DNA from: CAJQQK01 sp051010015
GTDB taxonomy: Bacteria; Pseudomonadota; Alphaproteobacteria; Rhizobiales; Hyphomicrobiaceae
Assembly (NCBI GenBank): GCA_051010015.1
Contig: JBPCVZ010000183.1
Location: 6,463-70,462 of the forward strand
Length of the DNA stretch: 64,000 nucleotides
Reading direction: 5' to 3'
Shown here one piece after another: positions 51,779 through 59,314 of the stretch. Both the position numbers and the translations under genes were made by a program. Position 1 is the stretch's first letter. The number at the start of each line of letters is the position of its first letter. The notes under the pieces were generated by a model. The model ran no database searches. It was not told the origin of the DNA and worked only from the letters and a program-made list of their open reading frames with translations.

Positions 51779-52756
51779 TCAATCGCCCCATACCCGGCCA
51801 AGAAAATTCAGCCAGTTTTCACCAAGCACGCGGCGGATGCGCGTCTCTGACCATCCGGCGCGTTCCATGGCGGGAACGAAATTACGGAAGTCGCCGAGCG
51901 TCTCCAGGCCCTTCGGCATCTTCGGCACAGACGTGTACGGCGTCGCCGTGGCGCGCCCCTTGCCCTTGTCCGCAGACAAATAGCTGAAGAAGGCAACGTC
52001 CTGATCCTGCACCCAGTCCGTGCCGATCCCGACATTCTCTTCGCCGATCAGGTTGATCAGATAATCCATGCCGGCGACACAGTCATCGAGCGTGCTCTCC
52101 TCGCCTTTCGGCAGGAACGGCGTATAGCTCGCAAACCCGACAAACCCGCCGGCATCGGCAATCGTCTTCAGTTGATCATCGGTCTTATTGCGCGCGTGCT
52201 GCTTGAGCATCGGGCAGCAGTGCGTGTAGGCGACCGGCACCTTCGAATGCTTGATTGCGTCGTCACTGGTTTGCGCCCCGACATGCGAGAGATCGATCAG
52301 GATCCCGAGGCGATTCATTTCATCGATGACATGTCGCCCAAAATCACTCAGGCCACCGTCGTGGCTCTCCCAGCATCCCGACCCGACAAGGTTTTGCGAG
52401 TTGTAGGTCAACTGCATGATGCGCACACCAAGTTCTCGAAACAGCGCCAGGTTCGTGACATCGTCATCGATACCGCACGTGTTCTGCCATCCCAGCATGA
52501 TGCCGACGCGTCCCTCTTTCTTGGCACGCCCGATGTCAGCAACCGTGTAGACCTGCGTGATCAGGTCGTCGTGTTCCGCGAACCATTGTTTCCACTGCGC
52601 GATGTTCGCCATTGTCGCGCGGAAATCATGCCAAACACTGCATGTGCAGTTCGCAGCCGTGATGCCGCCTTTGCGCATGTCTTCAAAGATTGCACGTGAA
52701 AAGTCGGCGATCACGAGACCATCGATCAGAACAGCATCATCAAGCTGGGCGGCCAT
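51779..52756 (-). CDS. M19 (renal dipeptidase-like) family protein with altered metal site
   Basis: 325 residues from ATG 52756, preceded by GGAG at 8 nt. The barrel and most family landmarks are there: VGIMLGWQNT, GVRIMQLTYNSQNLVGSGC, ILIDLSHVG (His), VAYTHCCP (His), VGIGTDWVQD (Asp) and LGENWLNFLGRVWG. However, the first metal motif, normally D-x-H-x-D, reads IDGLVIADFS, and the bridging Glu position reads Gln (GWQNT). It may use a single metal, or bind a ligand without peptidase activity. Likely operon with the alcohol dehydrogenase. Confidence 0.82.
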   Translation of the reverse strand: MAAQLDDAVLIDGLVIADFSRAIFEDMRKGGITAANCTCSVWHDFRATMANIAQWKQWFAEHDDLITQVYTVADIGRAKKEGRVGIMLGWQNTCGIDDDVTNLALFRELGVRIMQLTYNSQNLVGSGCWESHDGGLSDFGRHVIDEMNRLGILIDLSHVGAQTSDDAIKHSKVPVAYTHCCPMLKQHARNKTDDQLKTIADAGGFVGFASYTPFLPKGEESTLDDCVAGMDYLINLIGEENVGIGTDWVQDQDVAFFSYLSADKGKGRATATPYTSVPKMPKGLETLGDFRNFVPAMERAGWSETRIRRVLGENWLNFLGRVWGD

Positions 52757-52936
52757 TGGCAAGCTCCGGTCGGAATGTAACTACTGGCTTCTGTACCATC
52801 TCCGGTTAACCCGGAAGGCAGCAATGCAAAGGTCAACCACCCAAACGATGGCGTCAAGCACAGCTGCCACGACATCAGCCCACGGCTCAGGCATCATCGC
52901 GCGAGCCGCACCACGCAACATCGAAGGAGTCGTCCA

Positions 52937-53737
52937 ATGCCGATCGCGCCCGTTCAAGGCGGCACGCTGCACTACGATGTGACCGGTCGTCCCCTCGACC
53001 AAAGCCACGCACCGATCGCGCTATTGCTGCCCCAAAGCACTGGACCGATCGGTCTCACCCCGTTCATCCAGCAACTCGCAGCGCACCACACCGTCATTAC
53101 CTACGACCAACGTGGTACCGGCGGCAGCTCGCCAGTGCCGGATAGCATGTCGATGGCCACCCAGGCAGGAGACCTCATCGAGCTGCTTGATGCCCTTGAT
53201 GTCGAACAGGCCGTCCTACTTTGCCATTCGACCGGCTGCGGCATCGGCATCTCCGCGGCCGCAGCACATCCTGACCGTGTCAGCCATCTCGTCCTGGTGT
53301 CCCCGTGGACGCACGCCGATCCCCACCTCACGACAATGCAAAACCTGCGCATCGCAGCCGCGCGCGCCCTCGATCCCAAGCAATACGCCCACTTCAACGC
53401 CGCTCTGTTGTTCCCGCCAGACTTTCGTCGCGCTCACCAAGCAGGCTTCGACCAACTCGCCACCGCTGCGCCCGACAAGCCACAGGATGCCGACGAGATC
53501 GCGCGCCGCCTCAACGCCATCCTCGCCTTCGATGCCCGCCCGCTGTTGCCGGCGATCGCATGCCGTACGCTCGCCATCACGGCGCAAGACGATCAACTGA
53601 TGCCATCCTGGTTTGCCGCCGAGGCCGCTGCCGCTATCGCGAGCGCGGCGCTGGTCGAACTCGATGACGGCGGCCACATGCTCCTCGAGACACGGGCCTT
53701 CGAGATCATTGAGGCGGTACGACCGTTTATCAGGTGA
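52937..53737 (+). CDS. Alpha/beta hydrolase
   Basis: 266 residues, no signal peptide. The nucleophile elbow is LCHSTGCGIG (G-x-S-x-G variant with Cys-His-Ser), the oxyanion region LLPQSTGPIG, the acid in TAQDDQLMP and the catalytic His in DDGGHMLLE; TYDQRGTGGSSP is the usual second-strand loop. It resembles RutD-like and ester/lactone hydrolases of catabolic clusters. AAGGAG lies 8 nt before the ATG. It is divergent from the M19 gene and convergent with the phosphodiesterase. Confidence 0.88.
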   Translation: MPIAPVQGGTLHYDVTGRPLDQSHAPIALLLPQSTGPIGLTPFIQQLAAHHTVITYDQRGTGGSSPVPDSMSMATQAGDLIELLDALDVEQAVLLCHSTGCGIGISAAAAHPDRVSHLVLVSPWTHADPHLTTMQNLRIAAARALDPKQYAHFNAALLFPPDFRRAHQAGFDQLATAAPDKPQDADEIARRLNAILAFDARPLLPAIACRTLAITAQDDQLMPSWFAAEAAAAIASAALVELDDGGHMLLETRAFEIIEAVRPFIR

Positions 53738-53769
53738 ACCGCCGGCCGGGAGCTGTCGCGTCCTGCGCA

Positions 53770-54735
53770 TCACTTGTCGGCGCGGCGCAAATCGATGATC
53801 CGTCGGGCCCGGGCGGGATAATCCGTCGTGATTCCGTCAACGCCCCACCTGACCATCCGCTCGATATCGGCGGCTTCGTTCACCGTCCAGACAATGACCT
53901 TCAACCCCAGTTCCTGGGCTGCAACCAGGTCGCGCTTCTTCAAGTCCCCGAAGTACGGCGCCCATATCTCGCCTCCCAGATGCTTGACCGCGCGCGCCGC
54001 CGACCCAGCGAACTGATCGATGTCCAACCCGGCCAGCCATGGCGACTTGCCCGGCCGCCCGACTTCGAGATTGTTGAGCCATCGCCGCTCGGCGGTCAGA
54101 AACGCCAACGGCATTTCCGGCGCGACGCGCTTGATATGCGCCAGCCCGCGCCAATCGAAGCTGCGCACGCGCGTGCGCGCTCTGAGGCTCGGCTTGTCGA
54201 TCCGTTTCAGCAGCGCATCGGCGATGACCTGCGGCGCAAAAGTTGCCGCCTCATCGGTCGGTGTCGTCTTGATTTCGATGTCGAGGCACACATCCGTGTT
54301 CGCCTTGATCTCGGGCAGTTCGAATAGCTCCGACAGCAGCGGTATGCGCAGGCCGTCGATCGGTTTTTGCTCCGGAAAGCGCCGTGCATAGGCGGTATCG
54401 GGCCTCAGCCGGCCGATGTCGTAGGCCTTGAGTTGCTTGACCGTCAGCGATTTGATCGTCTTGCGCTCGGTGATCCACGCACCGTCCTTCCGCGTGAGAT
54501 CGGGGTTGAGGCTCGGGTCGTGCGTGATCACGATTTCGCCGTCGGCCGTCATTGCGATATCGAGTTCCAGACAGTCCGCGCCAGCCGCGATAGCATGCTG
54601 AAAGCCCGGCAACGAACTTTCCGGCAACACGCCCCGCGCACCGCGATGTCCCTGCAATTCCATTCCACCTACCCCTGTCGTCATCACGCCACTGGCGATC
54701 AGCGCGACGGCCACTCGTATCGATCGACGTTCCAC
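53770..54735 (-). CDS. Exported glycerophosphodiester phosphodiesterase
   Basis: 321 residues from GTG 54735, which has AAGGGG 7 nt upstream. Signal-type segment RVAVALIASGVMTTGVGG. GDPD residues: GHRGARGVLPESSLPGF (His, Arg, Glu), LELDIAMTADGEIVITHDPSLN (Glu, Asp, His), and CLDIEIKT. VIVWTVNEAADIERMVRWGVDGITTDYP is the conserved C-terminal part. It releases sn-glycerol-3-phosphate from glycerophosphodiesters outside the cytoplasm, supplying the divergent Ugp importer and GlpD. Confidence 0.93.
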   Translation of the reverse strand: MERRSIRVAVALIASGVMTTGVGGMELQGHRGARGVLPESSLPGFQHAIAAGADCLELDIAMTADGEIVITHDPSLNPDLTRKDGAWITERKTIKSLTVKQLKAYDIGRLRPDTAYARRFPEQKPIDGLRIPLLSELFELPEIKANTDVCLDIEIKTTPTDEAATFAPQVIADALLKRIDKPSLRARTRVRSFDWRGLAHIKRVAPEMPLAFLTAERRWLNNLEVGRPGKSPWLAGLDIDQFAGSAARAVKHLGGEIWAPYFGDLKKRDLVAAQELGLKVIVWTVNEAADIERMVRWGVDGITTDYPARARRIIDLRRADK

Positions 54736-55043
54736 GTCCACACCCCTTCACGAACCTCATTCGCCCTGCGCAGGATGTCTCTTGACCGCCTGTTCGCCAC
54801 GGATCCGACGTAAAAAACGTCAATGGTCGACAAGGTGCGACTGCTTTCGTTTGACATTCGTTTGGTTTCGTTTTTAGCATTATCGCGTACCCGCGCCAAC
54901 AGCATGTCGCCGTTCGTTTCAGCACCGTTTCGACTGTCTCCAGACCGCATCGCTGGCTGGCGCCACTTGTTACAAGACCGACAACTTGGCCTGCTAGGTC
55001 GACGCTGCACTCATAGTTGGCTCAACAAGAGAGGAAATAACTA
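54736..55043. promoter_or_regulatory. Divergent control region of the glycerophosphodiesterase and ugp genes
   Basis: About 300 bp without a gene. TTCGTTT occurs at 54846-54852, 54857-54863 and 54867-54873 (steps of 11 and 10 bp, one helical turn) and again at 54913-54919. DeoR-family repressors such as GlpR often bind direct repeats of this type. The GlpR assignment is inference; no repressor gene is in the window. Confidence 0.55.
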
Positions 55044-56348
55044 ATGTACAAACGGCTCCTGGTATCGGCCGTCGCGGCTGGTTTCGCCGTGACGGCACCT
55101 GCATTCGCTGCCGAAGAGATTCAGTGGTGGCACGCGATGGGTGGCGTCAACGGCGAACGGGTCAACAAGATCGCAAACGATTTCAACGCGACCCAGTCCG
55201 ATTACAAGGTCGTACCGGTCTACAAAGGCAATTACACCGAGACGATGACGGCCGCCGTGGCGGCCTTCCGCGCGCGCAAACAGCCGCACATCGTGCAAGT
55301 CTTCGAGGTTGGCACCGCGACCATGATGGCCGCCGAAGGCGCCGTCTATCCCGTTGAAGACATGATGAATGATGCCGGTGAACCGTTTGACCGCAACACC
55401 TTCCTGCCCGCTGTCATCAGTTACTATCAGACGCCCAAAGGCAAACTGCTTTCGATGCCGTTCAACAGCTCGACCCCGGTGCTCTGGTACAATCAGGATG
55501 CCTTTGCCAAAGCCGGCATCAAGTCCCCGCCGAAGACGTGGCCCGAGGTCAAGGCTGCTTCCGACAAGCTGTTGGCGTCTGGCATGAAGTGCGGCTTCTC
55601 TTTCGGCTGGCAGTCCTGGGTGATGATCGAGAACTTCAACGCATGGCACAATCTCGCATCCGGCACCAAGGAGAACGGGTTCGCCGGTTTCGACACCGAA
55701 TTCACCTTCAACAACGCCGCCACCAAGAAGCACCTTGCCAATATTGCCGAGTGGGGCAAGTCGAAAGCCTTCGTCTACGCCGGGCGGCGCGGCGACAGCC
55801 TGCCGAAATTCACGACCGGCGAATGCGGCATGTGGCTGAACTCGTCGGCCTACTATGGCGGTATCAAGAAGCAGGCCAAGTTCAAGTTCGCCCAGACCAT
55901 GCTGCCGTTCTACCCGGACGTCATCAAGGCACCGCAGAACTCGATCATCGGCGGAGCGACGCTATGGGTGCTCAAGGGCCACGACAAGAAGGAATACAAG
56001 GGCGTCGCCAAGTTCATGACCTACCTCGCCTCGCCGAAAGTGCAGGCCTGGTGGCATCAGGAGACCGGCTACGTGCCGATCACCAACGCCGCCTATGACC
56101 TGAGCAAGAAGCAGGGCTTCTATGACAAGAACCCTGGCACCGATACCGCCATCAAGCAGCTGCGCTTGAACAAACCAACGCCGAATTCAAAGGGCGTACG
56201 CTTCGGCAACTTCGTGCAGGTGCGTGACATCATCAATGCCGAGATGGAAAACATCTGGAAGGGCAGTAAGTCCGCGTCAGATGCCCTCGACAGCGCGGTC
56301 AAGCAAGGCAACGCCCTGCTGCGCAAATTCGAGAAGGCCAACAAGTAG
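55044..56348 (+). CDS. ugpB: sn-Glycerol-3-phosphate ABC importer, substrate-binding protein
   Basis: 434 residues. Signal peptide KRLLVSAVAAGFAVTAPAFA; mature protein starts EEIQWWHAMGG. Typical UgpB features: VNKIANDFNATQSDYKVVPVYKGNYTET, FNSSTPVLWYNQDAF, SFGWQSWVMIENFNAWHN, GECGMWLNSSAYYG and ATLWVLKGHDKKEY. It captures glycerol-3-phosphate or glycerophosphodiesters in the periplasm. GAGAGGAAA precedes the ATG. First gene of the ugpBAEC-glpD run. Confidence 0.95.
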   Translation: MYKRLLVSAVAAGFAVTAPAFAAEEIQWWHAMGGVNGERVNKIANDFNATQSDYKVVPVYKGNYTETMTAAVAAFRARKQPHIVQVFEVGTATMMAAEGAVYPVEDMMNDAGEPFDRNTFLPAVISYYQTPKGKLLSMPFNSSTPVLWYNQDAFAKAGIKSPPKTWPEVKAASDKLLASGMKCGFSFGWQSWVMIENFNAWHNLASGTKENGFAGFDTEFTFNNAATKKHLANIAEWGKSKAFVYAGRRGDSLPKFTTGECGMWLNSSAYYGGIKKQAKFKFAQTMLPFYPDVIKAPQNSIIGGATLWVLKGHDKKEYKGVAKFMTYLASPKVQAWWHQETGYVPITNAAYDLSKKQGFYDKNPGTDTAIKQLRLNKPTPNSKGVRFGNFVQVRDIINAEMENIWKGSKSASDALDSAVKQGNALLRKFEKANK

Positions 56349-56379
56349 TTGACCTGGCTCGGCAATACATCACGCCGGA

Positions 56380-56407
56380 TCCCGCTTCCCCCGACCGGGA
56401 AGTGGGA
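56380..56407 (+). promoter_or_regulatory. Hairpin between ugpB and ugpA
   Basis: TCCCGCTTCCC (56380-56390) pairs with GGGAAGTGGGA (56397-56407) over 11 bp with one G-T wobble and a 6-nt loop. No T-run follows. Such hairpins after binding-protein genes usually stabilise the upstream mRNA or partially terminate, keeping permease levels lower. Confidence 0.6.
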
Positions 56408-56451
56408 CCGGCCATGGCAGGCACTGACATCCGGCGGGCGACGATAATCTC

Positions 56452-57333
56452 ATGCTGAAACGCGTGCATTTCGGGCCCTCCGTGCTGCCTTTCCTGCTGG
56501 TTGCCCCACAAATCATCATCACGCTTGTCTTCTTCATCTGGCCGGCCGCGCAGGCACTCTATCAATCGCTGCTGGTCCAGGATGCCTTCGGGCTCAGCAC
56601 CAAGTTCGTCTGGTTCGAAAACTTCGAGGCCTTGTTCGCCGACGAGCACTATCTCGGCGCCTTTCAGCGGACTTTCATCTTTTCGTTCCTGGTTGCCTTC
56701 CTGTCGATGTCGCTTGCACTGGTGCTCGCGGCGATGGCGGACCGTGTCGTCAAGGCCCGCCGCACCTACCAGACAATGCTGATCTGGCCCTATGCCGTCG
56801 CGCCGGTCCTCGCCGGCACGCTGTGGACGTTCATGCTGGATCCGACTTTGGGTATCGGCTCCTATATGCTTCGTGGTCTCGGTTACGACTGGAATTTTCG
56901 CGTCAACGGCGACGAGGCCATGGCGCTCGTCATCAGCGCGGCGTCCTGGAAGCAGATCAGCTACAATTTCCTCTTCTTCCTTGCCGGCATGCATGCCATT
57001 CCAAAGTCGCTGATCGAAGCTGCCGCGATCGATGGCGCCGGTCCCGCCCGCCGCTTTGCGACAATCATATTTCCCTTGCTCTCGCCAACGACGTTCTTTC
57101 TTCTCGTCGTCAATATCGTCTACGCGTTCTTCGACACGTTCGGCATTATCCACGCCGTGACCAAGGGCGGCCCCGGCAACGACACCGAGATCCTCGTCTA
57201 CAAGGTCTTCAACGATGGCTTCGTCGGATTGGACCTTGGCGGTTCGGCCGCCCAGTCCGTCGTCCTGATGGCCATTGTCATCGGCCTGACCGTGATCCAG
57301 TTCCGCTACGTCGAAAAGAAGGTCGCCTATTGA
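56452..57333 (+). CDS. ugpA: sn-Glycerol-3-phosphate ABC importer, permease
   Basis: 293 residues with six predicted membrane helices (LPFLLVAPQIIITLVFFIWP, FIFSFLVAFLSMSLALVLAA, SPTTFFLLVVNIVYAFFDTF). The inner-membrane-component motif for ATPase contact is PKSLIEAAAIDGAGPARRF (E-A-A-x2-D-G-A). It forms the channel with UgpE. The 103-bp gap after ugpB holds a hairpin. Confidence 0.94.
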   Translation: MLKRVHFGPSVLPFLLVAPQIIITLVFFIWPAAQALYQSLLVQDAFGLSTKFVWFENFEALFADEHYLGAFQRTFIFSFLVAFLSMSLALVLAAMADRVVKARRTYQTMLIWPYAVAPVLAGTLWTFMLDPTLGIGSYMLRGLGYDWNFRVNGDEAMALVISAASWKQISYNFLFFLAGMHAIPKSLIEAAAIDGAGPARRFATIIFPLLSPTTFFLLVVNIVYAFFDTFGIIHAVTKGGPGNDTEILVYKVFNDGFVGLDLGGSAAQSVVLMAIVIGLTVIQFRYVEKKVAY

Positions 57334-57352
57334 TGGAGCGAGGTCACACATC

Positions 57353-58201
57353 ATGATCGAGAACCGCCCCTGGGTGACCATTCTTGCGCACGCGACGCTC
57401 ATCCTCGGCGTACTGCTGGTCGCCTTTCCCGTGTGGATCACGTTCGTCGCCGCGACGCATGACCAAGTGCGCATCACCCAGGTGCCGCTGCCGCTGCTGC
57501 CCGGCGACCAGTTCTTGGTCAACATCAAGGCCGCCATTTTCCAGGGCGTCGGCAATGCCCGCGAGCAGTCCGTCGGCCTGATGCTGTTCAACAGCATGAT
57601 CATGGCGCTCGGCATCGCACTCGGCAAGATCGTCATCTCGATGCTCTCGGCGTTCGCGATCGTCTATTTCCGCTTCCCGCTGCGCATGATGTTCTTCTGG
57701 ATGATCTTCTTCACGTTGATGTTGCCCGTCGAAGTGCGCATCCTGCCTACCTTCGAAGTCGTCGCCAACCTTGGCATGCTGGACAGCTATGCCGGCCTGA
57801 CGCTGCCGCTGATTGCCTCGGCAACGGCAACCTTCATGTTTCGACAGGTATTCCTCACCGTACCTGACGAGCTGCTCGAGGCCGCACGCATTGATGGTGC
57901 CGGCCCGATGCGCTTCTTCCGCGATATCCTGCTGCCGATGTCGCGCAACAACATCGCAGCCCTGTTCGTCATCCTGTTCATTTACGGCTGGAATCAGTAT
58001 CTCTGGCCGCTGCTCACGACGACGGACAAGAGCATGTATACCATCGTCATGGGCATGAAACAGATGCTTGAAGCGGCCGAAGAAGCGCCCGAGTGGCACC
58101 TCATTATGACAACTGCGCTGCTCGCAATGATCCCGCCCGTCTTCGTCGTCATTGCGATGCAGGGATTGTTCGTCAAAGGCCTGACAGAGACGGAGAAATA
58201 G
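57353..58201 (+). CDS. ugpE: sn-Glycerol-3-phosphate ABC importer, permease
   Basis: 282 residues, six helices (LILGVLLVAFPVWITFVAAT, MIFFTLMLPVEVRILPTFEV, AALFVILFIYGWNQYLWPLL). EAA motif: VPDELLEAARIDGAGPMRFF. Starts 19 bp after ugpA. Pairs with UgpA to translocate glycerol-3-phosphate. Confidence 0.94.
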   Translation: MIENRPWVTILAHATLILGVLLVAFPVWITFVAATHDQVRITQVPLPLLPGDQFLVNIKAAIFQGVGNAREQSVGLMLFNSMIMALGIALGKIVISMLSAFAIVYFRFPLRMMFFWMIFFTLMLPVEVRILPTFEVVANLGMLDSYAGLTLPLIASATATFMFRQVFLTVPDELLEAARIDGAGPMRFFRDILLPMSRNNIAALFVILFIYGWNQYLWPLLTTTDKSMYTIVMGMKQMLEAAEEAPEWHLIMTTALLAMIPPVFVVIAMQGLFVKGLTETEK

Positions 58202-58202
58202 C

Positions 58203-59273
58203 ATGGCAACCGTCGGCATCCACGATGTGCGTAAACGCTACGCTGACACCGATGTCATTCACGGCATCGACATGGATATCGCGGACGGCGAATTCATTGT
58301 CGTCGTCGGACCGTCCGGCTGCGGCAAGTCAACGTTGCTGCGCATGGTGGCCGGGCTCGAATCGATCACGAGCGGCAAAATCAGCATTGACGAAGAGGTC
58401 GTCAACGATCTCGAACCAATGGATCGCAACATCGCCATGGTGTTCCAGAACTACGCGCTCTATCCGCACATGACCGTCTTCAACAACATGGCCTACGGCC
58501 TCAAGAACCGCCGCACGCCACGCGACGAAATCGAGCGCAAGGTCCGTGAGGCGGCCGACATCCTCGAGCTTGGTGAACTGCTTGCGCGCAAGCCGTCGCA
58601 GCTGTCCGGCGGCCAGCGCCAGCGCGTCGCGATGGGCCGCGCCATCGTGCGCAACCCGAAAGTGTTTTTGTTCGACGAACCGTTGTCCAACCTCGATGCC
58701 AAGCTGCGCGTCAACATGCGCCTCGAAATCCGCAAACTGCAACGCCGGCTCGGCATCACGACGGTCTACGTGACGCATGATCAGGTTGAGGCGATGACGA
58801 TGGCCGACCGGCTTGTCGTCATGAACGGTGGCATCGCCGAGCAGATCGGCACGCCACGCGAAGTGTACCGGTCGCCCGCCACGAAGTTCGTCGCCGGCTT
58901 CATCGGTTCGCCGGCGATGAACTTTGTCAGAGCCTTGCCGTCTGCCGACCGCAAAAGCATGACCGCGTTCGGCGTCGAATTGCCAGTTCCCGACGGCACG
59001 TCGCTCGACGGTGTCGACACCATCGACCTCGGCGTTCGCCCCGAGCATCTCAAGATCGAACCCGAAACGGGCAACATTCAACTGATCGTTGATGCCGTCG
59101 AGAACCTTGGCAACGACACCATCATCTATGGCCGCACCGACGCGACCGACAGCGAAACGATCGCCATCCGCGTCGACGGCGACCGTGACTTCGCGCGCGA
59201 CAGCACCGTTCGCATTAGCCTGGACCCTGGTGCCGTGCATCTCTTCGATGCCGGATCGCACAGGCGACTTTGA
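58203..59273 (+). CDS. ugpC: sn-Glycerol-3-phosphate ABC importer, ATP-binding protein
   Basis: 356 residues. Full ATPase set: Walker A GPSGCGKST, Q-loop MVFQNYALYPHMTV, signature LSGGQRQRVAMGRAIV, Walker B VFLFDEPLSNLD, H-loop VYVTHDQVEAMTMADR. The C-terminal 110 residues form the TOBE regulatory domain (DLGVRPEHLKIE) typical of the MalK/UgpC group. One base separates it from ugpE. Confidence 0.95.
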   Translation: MATVGIHDVRKRYADTDVIHGIDMDIADGEFIVVVGPSGCGKSTLLRMVAGLESITSGKISIDEEVVNDLEPMDRNIAMVFQNYALYPHMTVFNNMAYGLKNRRTPRDEIERKVREAADILELGELLARKPSQLSGGQRQRVAMGRAIVRNPKVFLFDEPLSNLDAKLRVNMRLEIRKLQRRLGITTVYVTHDQVEAMTMADRLVVMNGGIAEQIGTPREVYRSPATKFVAGFIGSPAMNFVRALPSADRKSMTAFGVELPVPDGTSLDGVDTIDLGVRPEHLKIEPETGNIQLIVDAVENLGNDTIIYGRTDATDSETIAIRVDGDRDFARDSTVRISLDPGAVHLFDAGSHRRL

Positions 59274-59314
59274 CATGAACGCCGGTCGCCTGACCGCAGC
59301 AGAACGACACACTC

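Noticed and set aside
52780..52870. CCGGAAGGCAGCA resembling the conserved loop of SRP (4.5S) RNA
   Set aside because: The matching 5' side (GGTCAG) and the long flanking stems are absent, so the likeness is limited to about 12 bases.
56299..57636. Minus-strand frame (445 codons) over ugpA/ugpE
   Set aside because: The Asp/Gly/Glu-rich translation is the complement of hydrophobic permease codons; ugpA and ugpE motifs are intact.
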